This document shows positions 50,905-59,956 of a DNA stretch of 64,000 nucleotides, piece by piece. The notes below the pieces were generated by a model. That model did no database searches, was not told the origin of the DNA, and saw only the letters and a list, made by a program, of their open reading frames with translations. Each line of letters begins with the position of its first letter. The stretch's first letter is position 1. The stretch is from Vibrio metoecus (GTDB lineage: Bacteria > Pseudomonadota > Gammaproteobacteria > Enterobacterales > Vibrionaceae): the NCBI RefSeq assembly GCF_009665255.1, contig NZ_CP035687.1, forward strand, positions 186,001 through 250,000, written 5' to 3'. The position numbers were made by a program, and so were the translations under genes.

Positions 50905-50925
50905 TATCTCAGAGAGATATATCCC
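50899..50925. repeat. Perfect AT-rich hairpin after scrB
   Basis: GGGATATATCTC and GAGATATATCCC form a 12-bp stem around AGA. There is no T run. Confidence 0.7.
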
Positions 50926-50940
50926 ACTATGCGAAGAGTC

Positions 50941-50976
50941 AATATGGCCAGAGTCAATCTTCACTCTGGCCATATT
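50941..50976. terminator. Bidirectional terminator between scrB and scrK
   Basis: AATATGGCCAGAGT and ACTCTGGCCATATT form a 14-bp perfect stem around an 8-base loop, between converging genes and directly against the scrK stop. Confidence 0.75.
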
Positions 50977-51896
50977 TCATTCTAAAAAGGCATGCAGCGC
51001 CGCTTGATTCGGAAGTGCGGTCATGGCTCCTTTCTGTGTGGTCGCTAAAGCGCCACAGCCATTAGCCCATTTGACGGCATCTAAAATCGTGGCTTGGTTA
51101 TGCCAATCTTGCGCCACGGATAATCGATAGAGCAAGCCGCCAACAAACGCATCTCCCGCGCCCGTTGTATCAATCGGTTTGACTGCCTTGCCCGACACAA
51201 TTTGCTGCGAGTTTGGCGTTACCACCAGCGCCCCTTTCGCGCCTAATGTCACGACGACAAGAGGGATCTGGAAATCAGCTATCACCTGTAATCCTTCTTC
51301 AATCGACTGAGTTCCGGTTAGAAACTGTAATTCCTCCTCCGAAAACTTCACCACATCCGCCAAACGAACGGCACGCATGACAGTGGCCTGTAATTCTTGC
51401 GGCTCTGACCATACTTCTTCACGCAGGTTAGGATCAAAGCTGACATATCCCCCACCTCTTTCATTTGCGCAATTGCGGCAAAGGTCGAGCTGCGGCTCGG
51501 TTCATTGGCCAAAGCAATCGAACAGACATGCAGCCACTCCCCTTTTTGAAAAGAGGGAATATCACTGAGTTGCAGGAATTGATCCGCGCTCGGTTTCACC
51601 ATAAAGGTAAAACTGCGCTCTCCATGCTCATCAAGGTCAACAACCACAGTGGAAGTGCGATGTACGGGGTCGAAATACAAGTGCTGGCAATCCACTTGCT
51701 CGGCAGTGAGTGTCTGTTGCATAAATCGTCCAAAGGGATCGTTCCCGACTCGACCAAAAAAAGCACTGCGACCGGATAAGCGGGCGATCGCGACGGCAAC
51801 ATTAGCGGGTGCACCACCCGGACACTTTAAATAATGCTGTTGCCCATCTGGGATCAGATCGACCACCGCATCGCCTGTCAGCCATACTCTTGACAT
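50977..51896 (-). pseudogene. scrK: Fructokinase ScrK, frameshifted by one base in a G tract
   Basis: PfkB-family sugar kinase in two frames. The first (from ATG 51896, GAGGA upstream) has the N-terminal GDAVVDLIPDG and GGAPANVAVAIARL; the second keeps the ATP/catalytic end DTTGAGDAFVGGLLYRL with the catalytic Asp. They meet in a run of five C at 51449-51453 (G on the coding strand). One more G gives VGGYVSFDPNLREEVW and a 306-residue kinase. ScrK makes fructose-6-phosphate from the fructose released by ScrB. As written the kinase is lost, so fructose would have to be used by another route. It could be a real mutation, a switch or a sequencing error. Confidence 0.88.
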
Positions 51897-52047
51897 AGAA
51901 TCACTCCTCAAAATGTGCTTTGAACTGAGTCTAACCAAAGCGTTCAAGAGGGAAAACTGCCTTATTCGAGTTCAGGTCAGGAATTGCTCATTTCTGTGAG
52001 CTTAAATAGAGATTGTGATCTCTATGGTAAATTTCTCTTTACTTTTT

Positions 52048-52060
52048 CGGGAACGTTACC
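52048..52060. promoter_or_regulatory. ScrR-type operator upstream of scrK
   Basis: CGGGAACGTTACC shares CGGGAACGTT with the minus-strand reading of the scrB site, and GGGAACGTT with the scrA site. Confidence 0.7.
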
Positions 52061-52233
52061 TACCTGAAAAATCATCACGTCTTATCCCATACCCAAACGG
52101 ATTGGTACAGCAGCCACACACATGCGGATCCAGTAAAAATGGAATATTCGAGCGCTCATTACACCCATTTCCCTCGTTCATTTATGATCAAGATCAAAAT
52201 TCATAGTAGAAATATTGCGCATTCCTATGTTTT

Positions 52234-52253
52234 AATGCTTTCATACGAACATT
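52234..52253 (+). promoter_or_regulatory. GlpR-like operator upstream of glpD
   Basis: AATGCTTTCATACGAACATT fits the GlpR consensus at 15 of 20 positions; the right half-site (ACGAACATT) is complete. It ends 40 bases before the glpD ATG. Confidence 0.5.
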
Positions 52254-52293
52254 AAAGAACAAAAACGAAAACAATTAAGCGCGGAGATAGAAA

Positions 52294-53832
52294 ATGAACG
52301 CTCGCTCAACACGTTTTACCCAAGATGAAGTGCTCGATTTGATTATTGTTGGCGGTGGTATTAATGGCGCTGGCATTGCCGCAGATGCGACAGGACGAGG
52401 ATTAAAAGTTGGCTTATACGATGCCAAAGATTTTGCTAGCGCAACCTCTTCTGCCAGCTCAAAGTTGGTGCACGGTGGTTTGCGCTATTTAGAACATTAT
52501 GAATTTCGCTTAGTCAGTGAAGCACTGGCGGAGCGCGAAGTGCTTTTGAAAAAAGCGCCGCACATCGTGACGCCGATGCGTTTTCGTTTGCCACATCGTC
52601 CTTTCTTACGCCCTGCATGGATGATCCGCGCCGGTCTGTTTCTTTATGACAATTTGGGCAAACGCACTTCCCTACCTGCAAGTCACAAAGTCACCTTAAA
52701 AGCAGGCTCCGTGACTAAACCTGAAATGCAAATTGGTTTTGAGTATTCCGATTGCTGGGTTGATGATGCTCGTTTAGTGATCCTCAACGCCATGCAAGCT
52801 CAAGAACAAGGCGCAGAAGTGTTGAACTACTGCACAGTCGAAAAAGCTGAGCGTATGGGCGATTTATGGCATGTGACGCTACTTGATGAGCAGACTCAAC
52901 AACGCTTTGAGCGCCGTAGTCATGCACTTGTGAATGCAGCAGGCCCTTGGGTAAAACAGTTTTTAAACGAGAATGCTCACGTCAGCTCCCCTTACGGTAT
53001 TCGTTTAATCCAAGGCTCACACATTATCGTGCCACGCATTCACGATGAGCCGCAGGCGTATATTCTGCAAAATGAAGATAAGCGCATTGTCTTCGTCATC
53101 CCTTATCTTGATGCATACTCGATGATAGGTACAACCGATGTCGAATACAAAGGCGACCCAAGAAAAGTGGCGATTACCGATGCTGAGCGTGATTATTTGA
53201 TTTCGATTGTGAACAAGCATTTTATGCGCGAAATCACGCGTTCGGACATCATTGCTGAATTCAGTGGTGTACGCCCATTGTGTGATGACGAATCGAACTC
53301 GCCACAAGCCATTACTCGTGACTACACTCTGTCTCTGGATCAACAAGCTGATGAAGCGCCGCTGCTGTCCATTTTTGGCGGTAAACTCACGACGTATCGC
53401 AAACTAGGCGAAGCAGCGATGAAACATCTCGCTCCTTTCTTCCCGAAAATGAAAGCCCCTTGGACAGCGGATGCACCTCTGCCAGGTGGTGAAAACTTTG
53501 ACTATGCAGCCTTAAAAAACCAGCTGGTGGTGGCCTTTCCTTTTATCACTGAGTCAGTGATTGAGCGTTGGCTGCGCAGCTATGGCAGCCGCACTTCACA
53601 ATTACTTGCTGGAGTGACGGGTATCGAGGATTTAGGCATCGCCTTCAGCGGTGAACTTTATCAAAGAGAAGTGGATTATCTTTGGGATAACGAGTTTGCC
53701 CGTCACGCACAAGACATTTTCTGGCGCAGAAGCAAACTCGGTTTAAATCACGATACAAGTGTGGTTGAGGAAGTGGAATCCTATCTACAGCAGAAGCTTC
53801 ATGCTGAGCAACCGCTAAAAGCGACCGTTTAA
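52294..53832 (+). CDS. glpD: Aerobic glycerol-3-phosphate dehydrogenase
   Basis: 512 residues. The FAD motif is LIIVGGGINGAGIAADATGRG (residues about 16-36), followed by SSKLVHGGLRYLEHYEFRLV, a segment typical of GlpD. It oxidises sn-glycerol-3-phosphate to dihydroxyacetone phosphate and passes electrons to ubiquinone at the inner membrane. GGAGA lies nine bases upstream. A GlpR-like site precedes it. Monocistronic, ended by a terminator. Confidence 0.96.
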   Translation: MNARSTRFTQDEVLDLIIVGGGINGAGIAADATGRGLKVGLYDAKDFASATSSASSKLVHGGLRYLEHYEFRLVSEALAEREVLLKKAPHIVTPMRFRLPHRPFLRPAWMIRAGLFLYDNLGKRTSLPASHKVTLKAGSVTKPEMQIGFEYSDCWVDDARLVILNAMQAQEQGAEVLNYCTVEKAERMGDLWHVTLLDEQTQQRFERRSHALVNAAGPWVKQFLNENAHVSSPYGIRLIQGSHIIVPRIHDEPQAYILQNEDKRIVFVIPYLDAYSMIGTTDVEYKGDPRKVAITDAERDYLISIVNKHFMREITRSDIIAEFSGVRPLCDDESNSPQAITRDYTLSLDQQADEAPLLSIFGGKLTTYRKLGEAAMKHLAPFFPKMKAPWTADAPLPGGENFDYAALKNQLVVAFPFITESVIERWLRSYGSRTSQLLAGVTGIEDLGIAFSGELYQREVDYLWDNEFARHAQDIFWRRSKLGLNHDTSVVEEVESYLQQKLHAEQPLKATV

Positions 53833-53854
53833 AATCAAGCACTCGCTAAAACTG

Positions 53855-53882
53855 AAATGGCCACATAATGTGGCCATTTTTT
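53855..53882 (+). terminator. Terminator of glpD
   Basis: AAATGGCCACA and TGTGGCCATTT form an 11-bp stem around TAA, followed by TTTT. Confidence 0.92.
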
Positions 53883-53907
53883 GTAATACTCGCTAAGTCA
53901 GTGGCAC

Positions 53908-55470
53908 TTATTTTTCTGCAAATTGCTGAGAAAGTGCACTGAACTCCGTCACTTTCCCACTCATTGCCACTGCAAATTCCTCAACGGTGTGTGTCGCCAT
54001 CAAGTTTTGCGTTGCGGCGCTAGCAATCGAATGGATGTGTTGATTGACTTCTGCCGTTAATTCACGTTGATGTTGAGCTGCGCTAGCCACTTCTCCAACC
54101 ACATGCTGCATCTCCCCCATCACGCATTCCACCTCGTGTAACTGACATAATGTGGTATTGGCATCTTGAGCACATTGCTCGGTTTGATCTCGGCTAGCAG
54201 AAATATCGGCTCGCCATCCATCAATGGTTGCCAGCATAGCGTCGATACTGGTTTGGATTTGCAGTGTCGCGCGCTGCGTTCGTCCTGATAAAGCACGTAC
54301 TTCATCCGCAACGACCGCAAACCCCCGTCCTTGTTCACCGGCTCGGGCGGCCTCGATAGCCGCATTGAGTGCTAATAGGTTGGTTTGCTCAGCAATCCCA
54401 CCGATTTCACTCATCAATTGCCCAACTTGCTGTGCTTGATCGCTCAGTTTTAGTGTTGTCAAGGCAGCACTATCAGCTTGCGTGGCCAGTCGCTGTAAAT
54501 TCTGATGGGTAACATTGATGCTGTGCTTGGTATCGGCACAATGATGTTGCACTTGATCAATCAATTGATGAGCCGATTGAGTATGGCTCGAAACCCGCTC
54601 AGCGGCGCTCTCGACAGCATCGGTGGCCAGCGTTACGGCTTGGATGTTGCTGTTTTGTGCAGCCAACGCTTGATGTACTTCTTGCGTCGTCACATGCAGC
54701 TGATTGGCAAGTTCACCCAATGGACGTGCTGAGTCCATCATTCGCCCCAAGATGGTGCGGATCCGCGCCGACGCCATTTTTAAATGGTAATCGGCAACAG
54801 AAAAGGAACTCGAACCCGAGTAAACAAAGCGACTGACGCTATCATATTCATTCTGTAAGCGTTTCAGTTGGAGTGGTGTGTACAATAACTCCTGACGAAA
54901 CAGTAAAGCCAATGCTCCCAAAGGCATTAAACTGCTTAACCATTGCCATGCTTCATCCACGTTAAACCAGTGTGCCAACGCAGGAGACATTAGCGCACCA
55001 ATCAATAAGGCATAACGCAGCGACGCATTCAGTTTTAGCTGAAATTGCTTTCCCGCTTTTTCTGCGGCAAGCAAAGCTTGATAGGCCTTATTAGCAATAT
55101 CGACCCACTGCCTTTGGGCTTTGACCCGAACGGACTGGTAACCGGCTATTTTTCCGTGTTCATGAATAGGCGTTACATAAGCATCCACCCAGTAGTAACC
55201 ACCCGTTTTTGTTTTATTTTTTACAATACCTCGCCATGCATGACCTTGCTTTAGGTGACGCCACATATCAGCAAACGCCGCTTTGGGCATTGATGCATGT
55301 CGAACAATATTGTGATTTTGTCCAAGTAACTCATTGGGTTCAAATCCTGCGATCCGACAAAAAGTGTCATTGCAGTAAGTAATGACACCTTTTAAATCCG
55401 TCGTGGATACCAGTTGTTCATGATCACCAACGAGAACTTCTTGTGAAGCAGAGGCTAAATAGGCTGACAT
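53908..55470 (-). CDS. aer2: Aer-type PAS-domain chemoreceptor (Aer-2)
   Basis: 520 residues. The PAS domain (about 15-120) has GVITYCNDTFCRIAGF and GQNHNIVRHASMP, the Aer FAD-binding pattern. A hydrophobic anchor (about 155-195) follows, and a conserved signalling tip EQTNLLALNAAIEAARAGEQGR near 370. It senses redox or oxygen from the cytoplasm through FAD and signals to CheA/CheW. V. cholerae has two Aer homologues, one on chromosome II; this fits it. A CRP-like half-palindrome at 55567-55582 lies about 100 bases upstream. No periplasmic domain or HAMP-like segment is clear. Confidence 0.9.
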   Translation of the reverse strand: MSAYLASASQEVLVGDHEQLVSTTDLKGVITYCNDTFCRIAGFEPNELLGQNHNIVRHASMPKAAFADMWRHLKQGHAWRGIVKNKTKTGGYYWVDAYVTPIHEHGKIAGYQSVRVKAQRQWVDIANKAYQALLAAEKAGKQFQLKLNASLRYALLIGALMSPALAHWFNVDEAWQWLSSLMPLGALALLFRQELLYTPLQLKRLQNEYDSVSRFVYSGSSSFSVADYHLKMASARIRTILGRMMDSARPLGELANQLHVTTQEVHQALAAQNSNIQAVTLATDAVESAAERVSSHTQSAHQLIDQVQHHCADTKHSINVTHQNLQRLATQADSAALTTLKLSDQAQQVGQLMSEIGGIAEQTNLLALNAAIEAARAGEQGRGFAVVADEVRALSGRTQRATLQIQTSIDAMLATIDGWRADISASRDQTEQCAQDANTTLCQLHEVECVMGEMQHVVGEVASAAQHQRELTAEVNQHIHSIASAATQNLMATHTVEEFAVAMSGKVTEFSALSQQFAEK

Positions 55471-55566
55471 AATACTTTGTTGTTCTAGTGTTGTTTTTTA
55501 TGAACGCAAATGTATACACACTTGTTTCCAAAAACTCAAACCGATAAACCAGATGAAATATGCAAA

Positions 55567-55582
55567 CGTGAATTACATCAAA
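55567..55582. promoter_or_regulatory. CRP-like site upstream of aer2
   Basis: CGTGA-ATTACA-TCAAA fits TGTGA-N6-TCACA at eight of ten positions. Weak on its own. Confidence 0.3.
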
Positions 55583-55704
55583 ATTAGTAAGGTTAATGCT
55601 TTCAAAGAAATAGAAAACGGAAACTCATGCTATGAATTTCCGTCAAACTGGTGCTTCTGTTTGTTTTGATGACTATCTCATTTAAAAGACAGATCTTACA
55701 TCCT

Positions 55705-56319
55705 TTAATTAGAAGACAGGATAAACCGAACTTCTACTCGGCGATTACAAGCTCGTCCCTTTTTGGTGTTATTGTTACACGCAGGAACATGTTCACCGTA
55801 GCCGCGAGTATAAATAACATTCTGTGCAACCTGCCGATGCACCAGAGCAGACTTCACTGAGGTGGCACGTTTTTCCGATAACTTATCATTAAATTTTTGA
55901 GTTCCAGTGTTGTCTGTATGCCCTTCTAACACTATATCGACACCCGATTCTCCGGCTAAAAATTGCGCCATTTTATCGAGCCATTGCTTTGAAGAGGCGC
56001 TGACTTTGGCTGAACCCGTCTCAAATTTAATGGTGTTTTTGAGTTTGATCATTGGGTAGTCACCGGGCATGATTTCGTGCTCAATACCGTTACTCACGAG
56101 ATATTGGCGTAGTTGTTCGTAACTTGAAGATCTCGCCTGCATTTTTGGCGTTTGAGCTACACTCACACTCTGTTGTGGCGCATAACCCCATTCTGGATAA
56201 CGAACATCGAAGTCCCCTTTCGGAGCAACATCGAGCATATTGTCGTTAAACATGCGATCCGTAGCTAACGAACCACACCCGGTTAGAACAAATGCAATGC
56301 ACAAAAACCAGACTTTCAT
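55705..56319 (-). CDS. OmpA-family outer membrane lipoprotein
   Basis: 204 residues. A lipoprotein signal peptide ends in the lipobox LTGC (Cys about residue 15). The C-terminal OmpA domain (about 95-200) has KFETGSAKVSASSKQWLDKM and the peptidoglycan-binding VLEGHTDNTGTQKFNDKLSEKRA, with Asp and Arg that bind diaminopimelate. The protein would tie the outer membrane to the cell wall. No operon partner is near. The start at 56319 lacks a strong ribosome site; in-frame GTG 56328 and TTG 56325 lie just upstream. Confidence 0.88.
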   Translation of the reverse strand: MKVWFLCIAFVLTGCGSLATDRMFNDNMLDVAPKGDFDVRYPEWGYAPQQSVSVAQTPKMQARSSSYEQLRQYLVSNGIEHEIMPGDYPMIKLKNTIKFETGSAKVSASSKQWLDKMAQFLAGESGVDIVLEGHTDNTGTQKFNDKLSEKRATSVKSALVHRQVAQNVIYTRGYGEHVPACNNNTKKGRACNRRVEVRFILSSN

Positions 56320-56537
56320 TTCCAACACTCAGCCATTGAACTCTATTAGGTTATCGGCACTTTTTGAAAAACTTTATCGTCCATCAACAACAATTTACAA
56401 ATGGCTGGCTTGCCATCACATAATCCCTCGTTAGAATGTCAGCCATTCATCACTCCCTGATGGCCTCATGGTCAGACGCTTTCATTTTCAAACAGCGTTG
56501 ATGGGAAAGACATTTGTTAAAGGACGATATACGCTTT

Positions 56538-57011
56538 ATGTCTAAAATTATTATTCCCTTAGTGGTTGCTCTACTCGCTGGCTTCATGATTTATCGAACT
56601 TGGACTAATCATAAAGCTGCCGACGCCAACTTTTCTGCTGGCCAGCAGTTTTTAGCTGAAAATGGTCAACGTGAAAATGTGATTACAACCGATAGCGGTT
56701 TGCAATATGAAGTGTTGCAAGCAGGAACAGGCACTGAGCACCCAGGCCCGAAAAGTCGAGTGAAAGTGCACTATCATGGTGAGTTGCTGGATGGGACAGT
56801 GTTTGACAGTTCCGTCGAGCGTGGTGAACCTATCAGTTTCGGTCTCAATCAAGTCATCAAAGGCTGGCAAGAAGGTGTACAACTGATGGTGGTGGGTGAA
56901 AAAACACGCTTCTATATTCCCAGTAACCTAGGCTATGGAAAAAGTGGTACAGGCCCGATCCCACCTTCTGCTGTGCTGATCTTTGAAGTCGAACTACTCG
57001 CTATCGAATAA
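56538..57011 (+). CDS. FKBP-type peptidyl-prolyl isomerase, membrane-anchored
   Basis: 157 residues. An N-terminal TM helix (IIIPLVVALLAGFMIYRTW) anchors it, and the FKBP domain (about 60-157) is at the C-terminus: SRVKVHYHGELLDGTVFDSS, VIKGWQEGVQLM, GYGKSGTGPIPPSAVLIFEVELL. FKBPs catalyse cis-trans isomerisation of X-Pro bonds; this one probably works in the periplasm. AAAGGA lies 13 bases upstream of the ATG at 56538, longer than usual. An in-frame TTG at 56514 is possible. It ends in a shared terminator. Confidence 0.9.
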   Translation: MSKIIIPLVVALLAGFMIYRTWTNHKAADANFSAGQQFLAENGQRENVITTDSGLQYEVLQAGTGTEHPGPKSRVKVHYHGELLDGTVFDSSVERGEPISFGLNQVIKGWQEGVQLMVVGEKTRFYIPSNLGYGKSGTGPIPPSAVLIFEVELLAIE

Positions 57012-57037
57012 GTGACAACAGGATTTCGACCTGACAA

Positions 57038-57065
57038 TAAAAAAGCTGCCGAGGCAGCTTTTTTA
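57038..57065. terminator. Bidirectional terminator between the FKBP gene and the yqaB-like gene
   Basis: AAAAAAGCTGCC and GGCAGCTTTTTT pair around GA, between converging genes. Confidence 0.87.
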
Positions 57066-57066
57066 T

Positions 57067-57684
57067 TTACGCCGCACAAGGATAAAAGGCTAATCCCTGC
57101 TGCGTCACCAATACACAATCCATGCCTCCAGCGTGTGCAGCTTGTAAACCCAACTGAGTATCCTCAAAAACCAAACATCGCTTGGGTTGCAGTTGCAGTT
57201 GTTCGCACGCCATTAAAAAGGTTTCAGGGTGTGGTTTATGCTCCGTTACATCGGTTGCCGTTACAACCGTATCAAATTTATCCAGCACTTGTGCGGTTTC
57301 CAATAAACGCAAAGCACTATCACGTTGGCTGCCCGTTCCAATCGCCATCTTCTTTTTACCATACCATTCACACAATAAAGCGTAGGTTGCAGGGATCACC
57401 TCAGCTTGCATCCCGATACTCGCAAACCGATCCATCTTGTAACCCGCAACGAGATCCGGATTGAGGGTTAATCCTAATTTTTTATTGATATGCATCGTAA
57501 TTTTGGCACTCGGCATACCACCTAAGCCATGTAGCCACTGTTCATCAAATGGGAAGCTAAAATGCTCAGCAGCCTCTTTCCAAGCCGCTAAATGGGCTGG
57601 CATGGTATCGAGCAGCGTTCCATCCATGTCAAATATAAATCCGTCATAATCATCAAAGTCGATCTCAAACACATCATCACCCAT
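57067..57684 (-). CDS. yqaB: HAD-family phosphatase, YqaB-like (fructose-1-phosphatase/beta-phosphoglucomutase group)
   Basis: 205 residues from ATG 57684; the upstream frame is AT-rich and not convincing. HAD motif I is FDMDGTLLDTMPAH near 17-30, motif II TGS, motif III HKPHPETF, motif IV VFEDTQLGLQAA. It follows E. coli YqaB, a fructose-1-phosphate phosphatase. Upstream base composition is AT-rich, and the chemoreceptor gene at 57852 diverges from it. Confidence 0.82.
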   Translation of the reverse strand: MGDDVFEIDFDDYDGFIFDMDGTLLDTMPAHLAAWKEAAEHFSFPFDEQWLHGLGGMPSAKITMHINKKLGLTLNPDLVAGYKMDRFASIGMQAEVIPATYALLCEWYGKKKMAIGTGSQRDSALRLLETAQVLDKFDTVVTATDVTEHKPHPETFLMACEQLQLQPKRCLVFEDTQLGLQAAHAGGMDCVLVTQQGLAFYPCAA

Positions 57685-57851
57685 TTCTGTAATAAATTTG
57701 TCATTAATATTTAATATAAAGCCGAAAACCATGAACGACACTAGTATTGATAGTTTAATTATTCTCGGTACACTGCCGAATGGTTTGCACCAAGACACCT
57801 ATCAACACTTATTGGTTGTCAATTGAGCAAGAATAATAAGTAGGTAACACC

Positions 57852-59618
57852 ATGAATATTAGAATTAAGCTTTACACTTTAGGCATCATAGCCATTTTAG
57901 GATCCATCGCAATTTTCTTTACTACCTCACAATTTGCCCACACCAACGATGAACTCAATCGAGCAATCAACCAAGTCGACAAACTGGAAGTAAGACTCCT
58001 CAACTTAAGACGCAACGAAAAAGACTTTTTGCTACGCAGCGATGCTAAGTATCTGGATACCTTCCAAAAAAATAGCGACCTCTTCCTTAGCTTACAAGCT
58101 GAACTTGATGCGATCATGCTCAAATACAAGCTCGGTGATTCCAATGCCCTGCGTACTGACTTGTTGCAATACAAACAAGGTTTTGAACAATTGGTTAAGG
58201 CTTACCAAACTCTCGGTTTAGATAAAGAGAGTGGCCTGCTGAAAAATTACTATCAAGCACTCAACCAAGCCAAACAGCAAGCGACTGCCGAAGAGTTATT
58301 AGCCCTTACTGATTTTCATCAGCAAACATTGGCAGGTTCCGTCAATTCGACAGCGCTAGGTCAATATGCACAACTGATTACCGCAGCGCAGGCGGTGGTT
58401 GCTCAAGAAAAAGTGATCGGCTTGAAATATAACGAAGGCTTACTCGGTAGCACTCGCTCCCAATCTCACGATGTAGAAGAGATGTTTAAAACCTTTTCAG
58501 AAACGCTCACCAAAGCGGTCGATGAAAAGCAGCAAAGCATGAACAACATTAAGCTAGCGGTCACAATTACGGTTGTATTAGTGATTTTATTGGTTATTTT
58601 CCAGATCAGCCGCTCGATCAACTTACGCGTGAGCCAGCTACTTCTGGTGATCCAACGTATTGCAGAATCTAATGACATTTCATTACGGGCTGAGATTAAA
58701 GGGCAAGATGAGATCACCTCTGTCGCTCGTTACTTCAATGGCTTATTGGATAAATTTGAAGAGTTGATCAGCGGCTCTCAAAGCAAATCCCACCAACTGT
58801 ATACCAGTACCTCTAGCATGCATAACGAGTTGGAAGGCGTGATCGAACAATTCAATGTGCAATCGGAACACATGGCATTGATGGCAACTTCAGTGCAACA
58901 AATGGTTTCCACAATCAGCGAAATTTCCGAAAGCACCAACGTAGCAGCAGAGGGCGTAAACCAAGCCGCGCGCAACGCAGAACATGGCCGTAGTGTGGTG
59001 GTTACCACAGTGAAAAATATCGATCTGCTTTCTTCTACCTTGCAAAAAAGCCAGCACTCGATTGGTTCGCTGAACGAATTTGTTGAGAAAATTGGTGGTG
59101 CTGTCAGCATCATTCAAGGAATTGCTGAGCAAACTAACCTTTTGGCACTCAACGCCGCCATCGAAGCTGCTCGTGCCGGAGAACAAGGACGTGGGTTTGC
59201 AGTAGTTGCCGATGAAGTCCGTTCATTAGCCACCCGAACGCATCAGTCGACAGAAGAAATTACTCGTGTTGTTTCAAATATTCAGTCACAAATGAGCCAG
59301 GTGGTTGATGATATTGATCTCTGCAACAACCAAGGACAAGCCACTCTTACGGCATCGACTCAACTAGATGAGAGCTTACAGCAGATCCTGCGAGACATGA
59401 GCACCATTCAAGATAATTCTCAGCGCATTGCCGCCGCCATTGAAGAGCAAGGCAGCGTAATGAATCATGTCAGTGAATCCATCACGGAACTCAATACTAT
59501 TTCAGAGAATAACATGCGTTCAGCACAACAATGTCTCACTGAAGTCGATACGGTATCTCGCCAAGCTCATGCCATGGATGAGGCTGTGGCGGAATTTCGC
59601 ACCAACCGCCGTCACTAA
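57852..59618 (+). CDS. Methyl-accepting chemotaxis protein
   Basis: 588 residues. TM1 is near 8-26, and the periplasmic sensor (about 30-235) is largely helical (LDKESGLLKNYYQALNQAKQQ), like the HBM type. TM2 is VAVTITVVLVILLVIF near 238-253, the HAMP region follows (LRVSQLLLVIQRIAESND), and the tip is EQTNLLALNAAIEAARAGEQGR near 425. It binds an unknown ligand and signals to CheA/CheW. It ends in a terminator. Confidence 0.92.
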   Translation: MNIRIKLYTLGIIAILGSIAIFFTTSQFAHTNDELNRAINQVDKLEVRLLNLRRNEKDFLLRSDAKYLDTFQKNSDLFLSLQAELDAIMLKYKLGDSNALRTDLLQYKQGFEQLVKAYQTLGLDKESGLLKNYYQALNQAKQQATAEELLALTDFHQQTLAGSVNSTALGQYAQLITAAQAVVAQEKVIGLKYNEGLLGSTRSQSHDVEEMFKTFSETLTKAVDEKQQSMNNIKLAVTITVVLVILLVIFQISRSINLRVSQLLLVIQRIAESNDISLRAEIKGQDEITSVARYFNGLLDKFEELISGSQSKSHQLYTSTSSMHNELEGVIEQFNVQSEHMALMATSVQQMVSTISEISESTNVAAEGVNQAARNAEHGRSVVVTTVKNIDLLSSTLQKSQHSIGSLNEFVEKIGGAVSIIQGIAEQTNLLALNAAIEAARAGEQGRGFAVVADEVRSLATRTHQSTEEITRVVSNIQSQMSQVVDDIDLCNNQGQATLTASTQLDESLQQILRDMSTIQDNSQRIAAAIEEQGSVMNHVSESITELNTISENNMRSAQQCLTEVDTVSRQAHAMDEAVAEFRTNRRH

Positions 59619-59645
59619 TCTAAAACTAGCGACGACTCATGAATT

Positions 59646-59675
59646 AAGGCTCCTTTAGGAGCCTTTACTCTTTTT
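59646..59675 (+). terminator. Terminator of the chemoreceptor gene
   Basis: AAGGCTCCT and AGGAGCCTT form a 9-bp stem with a short loop, followed by TACTCTTTTT. Confidence 0.82.
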
Positions 59676-59844
59676 GGAACACTCAACTAAGGGATGATTA
59701 ATATTCACTCACCACATCTATCGCCACACCACGAAATCATCCACTTTCGATATAAATAACCAAAAATTAACCACAACACATTATTAACCAATAAAGAACA
59801 AACAATTATCAAGAATTAATCACCAATAATAATTGATATATTTA

Positions 59845-59858
59845 TTGCTTTAGATCAT
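59845..59858 (+). promoter_or_regulatory. FNR-like site upstream of dcuC
   Basis: TTGCT-TTAG-ATCAT fits TTGAT-N4-ATCAA at eight of ten positions. It lies about 100 bases before the dcuC start. FNR controls dcuC in E. coli, so a link is plausible. Confidence 0.4.
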
Positions 59859-59956
59859 GCAAAGTGCAAGTTGAACTCGTGCTACAAATTAATTTTCAGT
59901 AAATTCCTGACATACATTTTACAGTTTGAAATAAACGGACATTTTTGGAGATTGCT

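Larger units (their letters stand above)
51897..52293. other. Intergenic region scrK-glpD
   Basis: 397 bases with no gene I can support. It holds the ScrR-type operator at 52048-52060 (for scrK) and the GlpR-like site at 52234-52253 (for glpD). Small frames inside it have no ribosome sites. Confidence 0.6.
59619..59956. other. Intergenic region upstream of dcuC
   Basis: 338 bases, very AT-rich, no gene. It holds the terminator at 59646-59675 and the FNR-like site at 59845-59858. Several A/T runs near 59760-59850 might bind H-NS-type proteins; I cannot name a promoter with confidence. Confidence 0.6.

Noticed and set aside
50857..50925. Second operator or small RNA behind scrB
   Set aside because: The hairpin is perfect but has no promoter-like sequence before it and no T run, so an RNA gene is not supported.
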